This document shows positions 1 to 7,451 of a stretch of DNA of 64,000 bases, one piece after another; position 1 is the first letter of the stretch, and every line of letters begins with the position of its first letter. A program made the position numbers and the translations under genes. Source of the stretch: Streptomyces flaveolus (GTDB lineage Bacteria > Actinomycetota > Actinomycetes > Streptomycetales > Streptomycetaceae); contig NZ_BMRV01000021.1 in assembly GCF_014648815.1 (NCBI RefSeq), forward strand, positions 50,699-114,698, read 5' to 3'. The notes under the pieces are model-generated. The model saw only the letters and a list, made by a program, of their open reading frames with translations. It searched no databases and had not been told where the DNA came from.

Positions 1-2
1 GC

Positions 3-1001
3 CGCCGCGGTCTGCTCACCCGCATGATGGCGCAGGACCTGGCGGCCGCGAAGGAACGCGGAGACGTCGTCGCGACGCTGATCGCGGCGGAGTACCCGAT
101 CTACGGCCGCTACGGCTTCGGCCCCGCCACCACCATGACCGAGTGGACCGTCGACGTGCCCCGCGCCGGTCTCGACCCGCGCTGGGCCGCCCCGGAGGAC
201 GGCGGCCGGATCGACCTCGTGGACGGCGAGGACGTCCGCAAGCTGGGCCCCGAGCTGCACGAGCGGCTGCGCCGGGCCCAGCCGGGCGCGGTCAGCCGGG
301 CCGAGCTGTGGTGGCTGGCCAGGACCGGCGCGGTGCGCATGGACGGCGCCCCGTGGACCGAGCCGTTCTACGCCGTGTACCGCTCGGCGGACGGCGAGGT
401 CGAGGGCATGGTCTCCTACCGGGCGGACGACAGGTGGGGCGACGCCAAGCAGCCGCTGAACACGGCGACCGTCGACTGGCTGCTCGGCGTGACCCCGGCC
501 GCCGAGCGGGCGCTGTGGCGGTATCTGTGCTCGGTCGACTGGATCACCACGGTGAAGAGCGGCTGGCGGGCCCCCGACGATCTGCTCCCGCACCTGCTGC
601 CGGACCCGCGCGCCGCCAGGATCACCACGCAGGCGGACTGGCTGTGGGTGCGGATCCTGGACGTCGCACGGGCGCTGGAGGACCGCACGTACGGCGCCGA
701 GGGAACGCTCGTGCTGGAGGTCGTGGACAGGTGGGGGTCCCCCCGCTCGAGCGGGGGAGGTCTGACCGGCGGGCGGTGGCGGCTGGAGGCCTCGCAGACG
801 GGGGCGTCCTGCACGCCGACCACCGAGAGCGCCGCCCTGGTGCTCGGCGTCGGTGAGCTGGCGGCGCTGTGGCTGGGTGACGAGTCGGCCGTGCGGCTGG
901 CGGCGCTCGGCCGGGTCCGGGAAGAGCGAGCGGGCGCCGCCCGGCTGGCCGACGCCCTGCTGCGTACGTCCAGGCGGCCTTGGTGCCCGGACATGTTCTG
1001 A
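3..1001 (+). CDS. Eis-family GNAT N-acetyltransferase, 5' end outside window
   Basis: This is the C-terminal ~332 residues of an Eis-like acetyltransferase; the reading frame is already open at base 3, so the start lies upstream. The acetyl-CoA loop is visible as RRGLLTRMM at the left edge, followed by YPIYGRYGFGPAT, typical of the family. The last third resembles the sterol-carrier-like domain, and the protein ends in Phe (PDMF); in Eis the C-terminal carboxylate takes part in catalysis. Eis enzymes are hexameric and acetylate amines, including aminoglycosides in mycobacteria; the substrate here is unknown. The C-terminal domain contains a foreign-looking stretch (WGSPRSSGGGLTG) encoded by a palindromic repeat at 740-757. 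Confidence 0.85.
   Translation, partial: RRGLLTRMMAQDLAAAKERGDVVATLIAAEYPIYGRYGFGPATTMTEWTVDVPRAGLDPRWAAPEDGGRIDLVDGEDVRKLGPELHERLRRAQPGAVSRAELWWLARTGAVRMDGAPWTEPFYAVYRSADGEVEGMVSYRADDRWGDAKQPLNTATVDWLLGVTPAAERALWRYLCSVDWITTVKSGWRAPDDLLPHLLPDPRAARITTQADWLWVRILDVARALEDRTYGAEGTLVLEVVDRWGSPRSSGGGLTGGRWRLEASQTGASCTPTTESAALVLGVGELAALWLGDESAVRLAALGRVREERAGAARLADALLRTSRRPWCPDMF
740..757. repeat. 18-bp perfect palindrome inserted in the eis-like coding sequence
   Basis: CCCCCGCTCGAGCGGGGG is a perfect inverted repeat flanked by GGGGGT and AGG. It looks like the small palindromic elements scattered through Streptomyces genomes (from memory). It lies in frame and adds roughly a dozen Gly/Ser/Pro-rich residues between EVVDR and GRWRLE, which would otherwise form a continuous beta-strand region. 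Confidence 0.65.
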
Positions 1002-1166
1002 GGTCGCTCCCTTCTGCAGGCGACGGGTGGACGCGCTGTCCGTAGTCAGCGCCTGCTCTTCAGTTGTGGTTGTTGTGCGGTGTGTGGTTGTCGTGCGGTG
1101 GTGCCGACCGGCTGTCCGGGCTCCCGGCTCCCCTCCGGAAGGGGGCCCGGACAGCGGTACGCCGAC

Positions 1167-1352
1167 TCAGCCGGACTGGGCGAGCAGCATCACGAGGATC
1201 ACCGCGCCGACCCCGCCGATCGCGGTGTTCTTCGCCTTGATGCCGATGGACAGGGCGGCGAACGCGATGATTCCCATCGGTCCGTACCTCCACTGCACCA
1301 GCTGCTCGAACCCGATGGCCAGAGCGGCGATGACGATGGCGATGAGCGGCAT
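1167..1352 (-). CDS. small two-helix membrane protein, paralogue of the gene at 2502-2690
   Basis: A 61-residue protein with two hydrophobic segments separated by a conserved polar core EQLVQWRYG and IGIKAK. A good ribosome site (AAGGGGG) precedes the ATG. It is transcribed divergently from the GntR gene devE, and the arrangement is repeated 1.3 kb further on, where the paralogue has EQIVQWRYG and IGIKAK at the same places. The function is unknown. Conservation of the soluble core between the two copies argues that it is a real protein. It probably acts at the membrane, possibly linked to the neighbouring regulators. Confidence 0.75.
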   Translation of the reverse strand: MPLIAIVIAALAIGFEQLVQWRYGPMGIIAFAALSIGIKAKNTAIGGVGAVILVMLLAQSG

Positions 1353-1444
1353 GGCGGTCCCCCTTCGGGCCGTCCCGCGCGGGACGTGTCCCCTTCTGCT
1401 GTCACGTGGTGGCCAACCCCCGAGAGGGTCCGACCACGTTGCCC

Positions 1445-1461
1445 AAGTTGGCAGCCAACTT
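1445..1461. promoter_or_regulatory. candidate operator, perfect 8-1-8 inverted repeat
   Basis: AAGTTGGCAGCCAACTT lies in the divergent spacer between the small membrane gene and devE. A near copy occupies the equivalent spacer upstream of devA (2743-2759). GntR proteins bind short palindromes, so DevE and/or DevA are the obvious candidates; binding is inferred. Confidence 0.65.
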
Positions 1462-1535
1462 CTCTGTAGTTATCTCCTCTTGGGAGCGACTCATAACCAC
1501 CTTTCCGTGAACTGCCCAAAGATGGCGGGAAGTTG

Positions 1536-1547
1536 TAGTGTTTGGTC
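1536..1547 (+). promoter_or_regulatory. -10 element of a leaderless devE promoter
   Basis: TAGTGT followed by six bases and then GTG. The matching position upstream of devA reads TAGCGT plus six bases plus GTG, and the block AGTTGTAGYGTYTGGTC is conserved between the two loci. No ribosome site sits at the normal distance, so the transcript probably starts at the GTG. Confidence 0.55.
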
Positions 1548-2453
1548 GTGGAGCGGGAACATGCCTCCGTCAATGGGCGGAAGAAGCCTCAGGAGCCTGC
1601 GAGAACCCATCGCGAGGTGGCCGACGAACTGCGCGCCCGGATCAGGTCCGGGACGTTGCAGTCGGGCCAGCGCATGCCCACACAGGCGCAGTTGGCCGAC
1701 GAGTTCGGTGTGGAGCGCGGCACCGTCCGCCAGGCCCTGCGCATCCTGCAGTCGGAGCATCTGCTCACCAATGTGTCCAAGGGGAGCCCGGCGACCGTCG
1801 CCCCTGACCCCGGCAAGGCCCTGACCGGGCCGGACGCGCTGCCGATGCCGACCACGGTGGCCCTCGCCCCGCGGATCGCGGACGCCTTCGCGGCCCCGCA
1901 CGTCACGATCGACGCGCTGTGTCTGACCGCCGTCTCCCTCACGCTCGCCATCGGCGAACCGCTGCGTCAGATCCACACCGGGCGGCGCAAACCGGCCAAG
2001 GTCGACGTCCGTGTGCTGCTGCCGGGCCGGGACATCGACCTGGCGTTCCCGGTGCCGGTGGCGGGGCGCGGCGGTGCCGGCCCGGTGCACGAGCGGTGGC
2101 TGGCCATGCGCAACGCCCAGGGACAGGTGCTCAAGCACAACCTGCTGGCGCTGCGTGCCACGCACGGCATCGACGTGAGCGTCTCCTTCCGCGCGCTGCC
2201 CTTCACCCCGCCGGTGAAGCTCTACCTGCTCAACGGCACGGAGGCGCTGTTCGCCTACTACACGCTCACCCGGCGCGAGGAGCGGGTCGGCGAGGAGGAG
2301 TTGGAGATGTACGACGCCGAGGGCACCCGCTCGACGCTGTTCGCCTTCGCGGAGGGGGCCGGCCCGCGCGACACGTCGTTCGTGCGGCAGTCGCGCCTGT
2401 GGTTCGACGCACTGTGGGAGACGATCAGTTCGGAGCTGGTGCTCACGGACTGA
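1548..2453 (+). CDS. devE: DevE-like GntR-type transcriptional regulator
   Basis: A 301-residue regulator. Residues ~20-80 form a classical GntR winged helix (VADELRARIRSGTLQSGQ, then VERGTVRQALRILQSEHLL). The rest is not an FCD or UTRA domain. It is the DevA-type effector region, with DVRVLLPGRDIDLAFP in the middle, PPVKLYLLNG, and FDALWE at the end. The GTG at 1548 is preferred over the TTG at 1542 because it aligns with the devA start (EREHASVNG against TQENVSVNG). It is paralogous to the gene at 2846; in S. coelicolor devE is the named paralogue of devA, whose loss blocks aerial growth. The spacer upstream carries a palindrome, so auto- or cross-regulation is plausible. Confidence 0.85.
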   Translation: MEREHASVNGRKKPQEPARTHREVADELRARIRSGTLQSGQRMPTQAQLADEFGVERGTVRQALRILQSEHLLTNVSKGSPATVAPDPGKALTGPDALPMPTTVALAPRIADAFAAPHVTIDALCLTAVSLTLAIGEPLRQIHTGRRKPAKVDVRVLLPGRDIDLAFPVPVAGRGGAGPVHERWLAMRNAQGQVLKHNLLALRATHGIDVSVSFRALPFTPPVKLYLLNGTEALFAYYTLTRREERVGEEELEMYDAEGTRSTLFAFAEGAGPRDTSFVRQSRLWFDALWETISSELVLTD

Positions 2454-2501
2454 CGGTCTCCCACATCCGATGTTCCCCGTGCGGATCCGGGGGCCGGCCC
2501 C

Positions 2502-2690
2502 TCACAGGGCGGGCCCCGCGACCAGCAGGGCCAGCAGCACCGCGCCGGCGGAGCTGACGGACGGGCTCTTGGCCTTGATGCCTATGGTGAGCAGGAGCAG
2601 GCCGACGACTCCGGTGGCGCCGTACCTCCACTGGACGATCTGCTCGAAGGCGATGACGAAGACCGCGGAGACGAGGGCGAGGACGGGCAT
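2502..2690 (-). CDS. small two-helix membrane protein, second copy
   Basis: A 62-residue protein beginning MPVLALVSAV, with the EQIVQWRYG core and IGIKAK shared with the protein at 1167-1352. The ATG at 2690 is chosen because GAAGGGGG lies just upstream and the start then matches the paralogue exactly; a longer frame reaching 2756 exists but has no such support. It sits head to head with devA, as its paralogue does with devE. The function is unknown. Confidence 0.75.
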   Translation of the reverse strand: MPVLALVSAVFVIAFEQIVQWRYGATGVVGLLLLTIGIKAKSPSVSSAGAVLLALLVAGPAL

Positions 2691-2742
2691 GGTCTTTCCC
2701 CCTTCGGAAGCTTCGGGACGTAAAACTTCCGCCAACTCGAAT

Positions 2743-2759
2743 AAGTTGGCAACCAACTC
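2743..2759. promoter_or_regulatory. candidate operator in the devA divergent spacer
   Basis: AAGTTGGCAACCAACTC: arms AGTTGG and CCAACT around three bases. It is the counterpart of the perfect palindrome at 1445-1461 and differs at two positions. Confidence 0.6.
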
Positions 2760-2805
2760 TGCCTAGGTTGTCCCCACTTGGCTACTAGTTATAAACAAGT
2801 TTCAA

Positions 2806-2845
2806 ACAACTCCCGCTAGGTAGGTCGGAGTTGTAGCGTCTGGTC
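2806..2845 (+). promoter_or_regulatory. devA promoter with overlapping 8-bp inverted repeat
   Basis: ACAACTCC (2806-2813) and GGAGTTGT (2827-2834) form an inverted repeat that ends on the -10 hexamer TAGCGT (2834-2839). The GTG start follows after six bases, so the promoter is probably leaderless. A protein bound to this repeat would block RNA polymerase. Confidence 0.55.
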
Positions 2846-3715
2846 GTGACCCAGGAGAACGTGTCCGTGAACGGCAGCAGAAGGCTCTCGGCCCAGGAGA
2901 TCGCCGACATCCTGCGGGAACGGATCCGCGGGGGCGACCTCAAGGCGGGCGACCGCCTGCCCACCCAGGCCGAACTGGCCGACGAGTTCAAGGTGGAGCG
3001 CGGCACCGTCCGCCAGGCACTTCGGGCCCTCCAGGAGGACGGCCTGCTCACCAACGTCAGCAAGGGCAGCCCGCCCCGCATCGCCGAGCCCCCTCCGGTC
3101 CGGGGCGAGCCGCAGCCGACGATGGTGGCGCTCGGGCCCCGGCTGGCGGAGGCGTTCTCGGTGCCCCACGTGCGCGTGGACGTCGTGTGCCACACCTCGG
3201 AGACGCTGATGCTGGCGCTCAGCGAGCCGCTCCGGCTGATCCACGAGGGCCGGATCCGCCCGGAGTCGATCGACTTCCGCGTGCTGATGCCGTCACGGGA
3301 CATCGAGCTGGCCTTCCCCGTCCTGGTCGAGGACGAGGAGGACGACCCGGTCCACCAGCGCTGGCTGCAGATGCGCAACGCCCAGGCCCGCGTCCTCCAG
3401 CACAACCTGTACGCCGTGCGGTCCACCCACCGCGTCGACGTGCGCATCGCCTTCCGCGCGCTGCCCTTCACCCCGCCGATGAAGCTGTACCTGCTCAACG
3501 GCGAGGAGGCGCTCCTCGGCTACTACATGCTCACCCGGCGCGAGGAGGAGTACGAGAGCCGGACGCTGGAGATGTACGACGCCCTCGGCTCCCAGTCGCT
3601 GCTGTTCTCCTTCCTGACCCGCTCGGGTCAGCGGGACGCGGTGTTCGTGAAGGAATCACAGAAGTGGTTCGACGCCCTCTGGGAAACCATCACCACGGAC
3701 ATGACACTCTCCTAG
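2846..3715 (+). CDS. devA: DevA-like GntR-type developmental regulator
   Basis: A 289-residue protein. The winged helix is at residues ~14-75 (EIADILRERIRGGDLKAGD, VERGTVRQALRALQEDGLL). The C-terminal effector domain contains DFRVLMPSRDIELAFP, PPMKLYLLNGEEALLGYY and WFDALWE. In S. coelicolor DevA is a GntR-like regulator needed for aerial hyphae and septation, co-transcribed with devB. The same arrangement is seen here: the devA stop codon overlaps the devB start by one base. The effector domain has the outline of one phospholipase-D-like half (K and a hydrophobic strand followed by N-G/D) but lacks the catalytic His and Asp, suggesting a sensor, not an enzyme. Confidence 0.9.
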   Translation: MTQENVSVNGSRRLSAQEIADILRERIRGGDLKAGDRLPTQAELADEFKVERGTVRQALRALQEDGLLTNVSKGSPPRIAEPPPVRGEPQPTMVALGPRLAEAFSVPHVRVDVVCHTSETLMLALSEPLRLIHEGRIRPESIDFRVLMPSRDIELAFPVLVEDEEDDPVHQRWLQMRNAQARVLQHNLYAVRSTHRVDVRIAFRALPFTPPMKLYLLNGEEALLGYYMLTRREEEYESRTLEMYDALGSQSLLFSFLTRSGQRDAVFVKESQKWFDALWETITTDMTLS

Positions 3716-4464
3716 TGACTTCTGATACGACGCAGACCGAGCCGGTGGCGGCGGACACGGAGAACCTCGGACGGCTGGTGCGCGGCGCCAGGTTCGTGCT
3801 CTGGGACTTCGACGGGCCGATCTGCCGGCTGTTCGCCGGGCACACGGCGGAGCGGGTGGCGGCCGACCTCGTCGACTGGCTCGAGGAGCGCGGGCTGCGC
3901 GGCCTGCTGACCCAGGCGGAACGGGAGTCCCCGGACCCGCACGCGGTGCTCCGCGCGGTGGACCGCCGGCATCCCGACAGTGACCTGGTGGCGGAACTGG
4001 AGGAACGTCTCACCCAGGAGGAGCTGCGGGCCACCGCCTCCGCCATGCCGACCGCGTACGCCGATCCGCTGATCCGGACCTGGACGGCCGTGGGCGTGCG
4101 GCTGGCCGTCGCCACCAACAACGCCCCGGGGGTCGTGCGCACCTATCTGACCGGCCGGAGTCTGCTGCCGTGCTTCACTCCGCACATCTACGGCCGCACC
4201 CAGGAACTGAGGCTCCTCAAGCCCGATCCGCACACCCTCGTCCGGGCGCTCAGCGCGATGGGAGCCGCGCCGGCCGCCTCCCTGTTCATCGGCGACTCCC
4301 CCTCGGACTGCGAGGCCGCCCGGCTGGCCCAGGTCCCCTTCCTCGGCTACGCCCGCAACGAACGCAAGGAGAAGTCCCTGCGGGACGCCGGCGCGGACAC
4401 CGTCATCGGCTCCTTCGAACCGCTGCTGGCACTGCTCCGCACCGGCAGGGCGTCCGGGGGCTGA
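3715..4464 (+). CDS. devB: DevB-like HAD-superfamily phosphatase
   Basis: A 249-residue HAD hydrolase. Motif I is WDFDGPICRLF, motif II VATNNAPGVV, the motif III Lys lies in LRLLKPDPH, and motif IV is FIGDSPSDC, so all catalytic positions are present. The cap is the small helical type inserted after motif I. The GTG at 3715 shares its first base with the devA TAG stop (TAGTG), so translation should be coupled to devA. In S. coelicolor devB is the partner gene of devA; its substrate has not been established to my knowledge. The protein resembles phosphoglycolate phosphatases, but the sequence alone does not give a substrate. Confidence 0.88.
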   Translation: MTSDTTQTEPVAADTENLGRLVRGARFVLWDFDGPICRLFAGHTAERVAADLVDWLEERGLRGLLTQAERESPDPHAVLRAVDRRHPDSDLVAELEERLTQEELRATASAMPTAYADPLIRTWTAVGVRLAVATNNAPGVVRTYLTGRSLLPCFTPHIYGRTQELRLLKPDPHTLVRALSAMGAAPAASLFIGDSPSDCEAARLAQVPFLGYARNERKEKSLRDAGADTVIGSFEPLLALLRTGRASGG

Positions 4465-4533
4465 CTCCGGCGTTCGGCGGACACCCTTCGGACGCGGCCG
4501 CCGGTGACGGACCGGAGGCGCTACTCTCCGGCC

Positions 4534-5667
4534 ATGCACCGTCTGCCACACCGAGCGCACAAGGCGCTTGTGCGCCATTTTGTGGAGTCCCGGAGGCTCC
4601 GTGGCAGGGTCGAGGTGCTGCGCGGGCACCACAACACCAACTACGTGCTGCGCGCCGGACCGGTGCTGGCGCTGCTGCTGGGCGCCGTGCCGTTCACCCG
4701 GTTCAAGTACCGCGTCCCGCTGACGACCGTCGAGGTCGTGCCGCGCATCTGGCCGCGGGAGTCGGAGGTGCTCCGCGTCGTGTGCCGGCACCTGCGCGAG
4801 GTGCCGCCGTGCCTCGCCGACCTCGGCGACCGTTCCGTGCACCGGTACCGGATGGGCCGGGCGCTCAGCGAGCTCCGGACCGAGGGGACCGGGGGCGCGG
4901 ACGAGACGCTCATGCGCGAGTTCGCCGCGTTCTTCGTCAGGACCGCGCGGGTCCCCGTGGCGGAACTGCCGGCCCGCCCCGGCGACTGGCCCGAGGACGG
5001 TGACACGCAGGGCTTCCTGGACTGGCTCGTCCGCTTCACCGAGGAGCGGGTGCACCGCCCCAACCGGGACCGCTTCGGCGCGCTCTTCGACGCGGTCGGC
5101 GTCCCCCGGGACGCGATGGCACGGTTCGCGGCGCACCACCGCTGCCGGACGGCCAGGCCGTTCCGGTTGCTGCACACGGACGTCCACCGTGCCAACGCGG
5201 TGCTCCGGGGCAAGCGGCTCACGGTGATCGACTGGGAGCTGGCGATATTCGGTGACCCCCTGCACGACCTCGCGACGCACCTCGTCCGCATGGGGTACGA
5301 GAAGCACGACCGGGTCCGCATGACGGAGCTGTGGGCCGAGGCGATGGAGGAGGCCGGTCTCGCCGGGCTGACCGCCGGCCTGGACGACGACCTCCCCGTC
5401 TACCTCGCCTTCGAGCACGCCCAGTCCGTCTTCCCCGACGTGATGCGCGCGGCGCTCGACCTGCCCGCCGACGCGGGCCCGGACCACTTCGGCCTCGCCG
5501 CCGACCGCGTCCGGCGTGCGACACGGCGGGCCCGCGAGCCGCTCCAGCTGGTCGACGTACCGGGCCGGGAACAGGTCCTGGACGCGCTGCGGGCGTGGCA
5601 CGACGTGCACGGTGAGCACGGCCGGCCGGACGGTGTCCCCTCGGATCCGGCCCGACGGCCCGTATAG
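4534..5667 (+). CDS. aminoglycoside-phosphotransferase-fold kinase
   Basis: A ~377-residue protein of the APH/choline-kinase fold. The catalytic loop reads LLHTDVHRANAV and the metal-binding loop VIDWELAIFGDPLHDLA. The ATG at 4534 is preferred over the GTG at 4504 because TACTCT (4522-4527) lies six bases upstream, the leaderless pattern common in this window. It follows devB by about 70 bases on the same strand. Most actinomycete members of this family have unknown small-molecule substrates, so antibiotic resistance should not be assumed. Confidence 0.8.
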   Translation: MHRLPHRAHKALVRHFVESRRLRGRVEVLRGHHNTNYVLRAGPVLALLLGAVPFTRFKYRVPLTTVEVVPRIWPRESEVLRVVCRHLREVPPCLADLGDRSVHRYRMGRALSELRTEGTGGADETLMREFAAFFVRTARVPVAELPARPGDWPEDGDTQGFLDWLVRFTEERVHRPNRDRFGALFDAVGVPRDAMARFAAHHRCRTARPFRLLHTDVHRANAVLRGKRLTVIDWELAIFGDPLHDLATHLVRMGYEKHDRVRMTELWAEAMEEAGLAGLTAGLDDDLPVYLAFEHAQSVFPDVMRAALDLPADAGPDHFGLAADRVRRATRRAREPLQLVDVPGREQVLDALRAWHDVHGEHGRPDGVPSDPARRPV

Positions 5668-5753
5668 GCCCGCGCCGCCCTCTTCCTGCCGGCACCGGTA
5701 CCGGGCACCATGAGTGGGCGCGGTGAGAACTCATGTGTCCACGGGGGGACTTG

Positions 5754-6752
5754 GTGCCGGAGCGCGGACCGTCGCTGGGCGGCAGGATGGTGGCGCGGTG
5801 GAGTCGTGCCGAGTCGGCGGTGACCAGGGTGCTGCTGCTGGCCGTCTTCTGCGTCGGCCTCGTGGCCCAGTTCGTCAAACCGGTGGGCGACGCCCTGCAG
5901 GGCAAGACCTACATCGGCGGAGCGCTGCTCAGCATCGTGGGCTACGTGCTGTACGCGGAGGTGCTGCGGCTGAACACGGCGCACGACGCGCAGCGGGAGC
6001 AGACGCGGCGACTGGACGAGACGGTCCGGCGGCTGGGCGAGGAGGTCCGGGACCTGACGGCGCGGCTGCGGCCGCGGTCGGGCGAGCACGCCACGACGGA
6101 CCAGCTGGTGCGGGAGTGTGCCGAGGCGCTCCGGCGCGGCGGTGACGTCCGGCTGTGGGGGATGTGCTTCACCGGGGAGACCTTCGCCGATCCGATGAGG
6201 AGGGTGCTGGAGGATCTCCCTCCGGACCCGTCCCGGTCGGTGGACGTCCGCATCCTGGTACCGGACTTCACGCGGCCGATGGAGGTTCCCGGCCTGGTGC
6301 GGGACGCGGACGGCAAGCTGACGGACGCCCCAGGATTCCGCCGGTACCTGGTCGGGAAGATCGCTGGGTACGAGCGGGACCTGCGGATGATGCGCGGCCG
6401 GATGCTCCGCAGGGGACAGGGTGCGCTGTCGGTCGAGTTCCGGGTGGTGCACATGTCGCCGTTCCTGAAGCTCTACGTGATCAACGACGACGTGGTGTTC
6501 GAGGGGATCTACGACAAGATCGACCTGAGGCCGGACGAGTACCGCTCCCTGGTCCCGGCCCCGTCGCGGTCGCACGACGACGACCAGCTGCTGGACCTCA
6601 TCGGGCACGGGTCGCTGCTGACCCGCTGGTGCCGGGACGACAGCGACCGGGGGCGCGACGTGGTCGCTCGCAGGCGGGCGTTCTTCGGTGTCCTGTGGGA
6701 GGCGGCGAGTGCCCTGGAGCCGCTCTCCGCGGCCGACGGGAGCGGTGCGTAG
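5754..6752 (+). CDS. membrane-anchored protein with a DevA-type C-terminal domain
   Basis: About 332 residues. Two hydrophobic segments near the N-terminus (VLLLAVFCVGLVAQFV and IGGALLSIVGYVLYAEVL) are followed by a short charged coiled coil (TRRLDETVRRLGEEVRDL). The remaining two thirds carry VDVRILVPDF, PFLKLYVINDDVVFEGIY and AFFGVLWEAAS, which line up with DVRVLLPG, PPVKLYLLNG and WFDALWE of the DevE and DevA effector domains. It lacks a DNA-binding domain, so it looks like a membrane-linked version of the same sensor module. GGGGGG five bases before the GTG at 5754 supports this start; GTG/ATG choices from 5733 to 5787 remain possible. Confidence 0.75.
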   Translation: MPERGPSLGGRMVARWSRAESAVTRVLLLAVFCVGLVAQFVKPVGDALQGKTYIGGALLSIVGYVLYAEVLRLNTAHDAQREQTRRLDETVRRLGEEVRDLTARLRPRSGEHATTDQLVRECAEALRRGGDVRLWGMCFTGETFADPMRRVLEDLPPDPSRSVDVRILVPDFTRPMEVPGLVRDADGKLTDAPGFRRYLVGKIAGYERDLRMMRGRMLRRGQGALSVEFRVVHMSPFLKLYVINDDVVFEGIYDKIDLRPDEYRSLVPAPSRSHDDDQLLDLIGHGSLLTRWCRDDSDRGRDVVARRRAFFGVLWEAASALEPLSAADGSGA

Positions 6753-6762
6753 GCTCGGCGCC

Positions 6763-7368
6763 ATGAGCGAGATCGGCCTGCGTGAGCGCAAGCGGCAGCG
6801 GATGTTCCGGCACGTGTCGGACATCGCCGTCGGGCTCTTCCTGGAGAAGGGTTTCGACGCGGTGTCCGTCGCGGAGGTGGCCGCCGCGGCCGAGATCTCC
6901 AAGCCGACCCTCTTCCGGTACTTCCCGGCCAAGGAGGACCTCGTCCTGCACCGGATCGCCGATCACGAGGGCGAGGCGGCCCGGGTGGCGGGGGAGGGGC
7001 CGGCGCCGCTCGCCGCGCTGCGACGGCACTTCCTGGACGGGCTGGAGCGGTCGGACCCGGTGACCGGGCTCAACGACCGTCCCGACGTGCTCGCCTTCCA
7101 CCGGCTGCTCTACGGCACCCCCGCCCTGGTGGCCCGGCTCCACGGTCACCTGGAACGGTCGGAGGCCGCGCTCGCCGAGGCGCTCGGCGGCGACCTGGAC
7201 GCCAGGCTGGCCGCCGGGCAGATCATCGCCGTGCAGCGGATCCTCGCGCAGGACAACTGGCGGCGGATCGCGGCCGGGGAGCGGGCGGAGGACGTACGGG
7301 CGGATGCCGTGGCGGCGGCGGAGCGCGCGTTCGCGCGGCTGGCGGCGGGGCTGCCGCGTCTCGCCTGA
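6763..7368 (+). CDS. TetR-family transcriptional regulator
   Basis: A 201-residue TetR regulator. The HTH is at residues ~27-50 (VSVAEVAAAAEISKPTLFRYF), followed by an unconserved ligand domain. The ATG at 6763 follows TAGGCT by seven bases, so a leaderless start is likely; a longer frame from 6688 has no ribosome site. It precedes the HelD-like gene on the same strand by 83 bases. That spacer contains an eight-base palindrome and a direct repeat within a promoter, making the downstream gene a plausible target. Confidence 0.85.
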   Translation: MSEIGLRERKRQRMFRHVSDIAVGLFLEKGFDAVSVAEVAAAAEISKPTLFRYFPAKEDLVLHRIADHEGEAARVAGEGPAPLAALRRHFLDGLERSDPVTGLNDRPDVLAFHRLLYGTPALVARLHGHLERSEAALAEALGGDLDARLAAGQIIAVQRILAQDNWRRIAAGERAEDVRADAVAAAERAFARLAAGLPRLA

Positions 7369-7398
7369 CGGCTCGCGCCCGACCGGCTCAGCAGTGCG

Positions 7399-7444
7399 TA
7401 ACTCGGACATAAATTTAACTCGGTAACGTTATTTCGGCTACGCT
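7399..7444 (+). promoter_or_regulatory. promoter of the HelD-like gene with possible TetR operator
   Basis: TTAACT (7415-7420), an 18-bp spacer and TACGCT (7439-7444), then seven bases to the ATG. The spacer holds the palindrome TAACGTTA (7424-7431). TAACTCGG occurs twice, at 7399-7406 and 7416-7423. The position would suit repression by the upstream TetR protein; this is inference. Confidence 0.5.
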
Positions 7445-7451
7445 CGCCGCC

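Noticed and set aside
143..856. Long Arg-rich frame on the plus strand within the eis-like gene
   Set aside because: The composition is that of a shifted GC-rich frame; the eis-like frame has real motifs.
4504..4533. Earlier GTG start for the APH-like gene
   Set aside because: The leaderless -10 box TACTCT at 4522 lies inside this stretch, so the ATG at 4534 is more likely.
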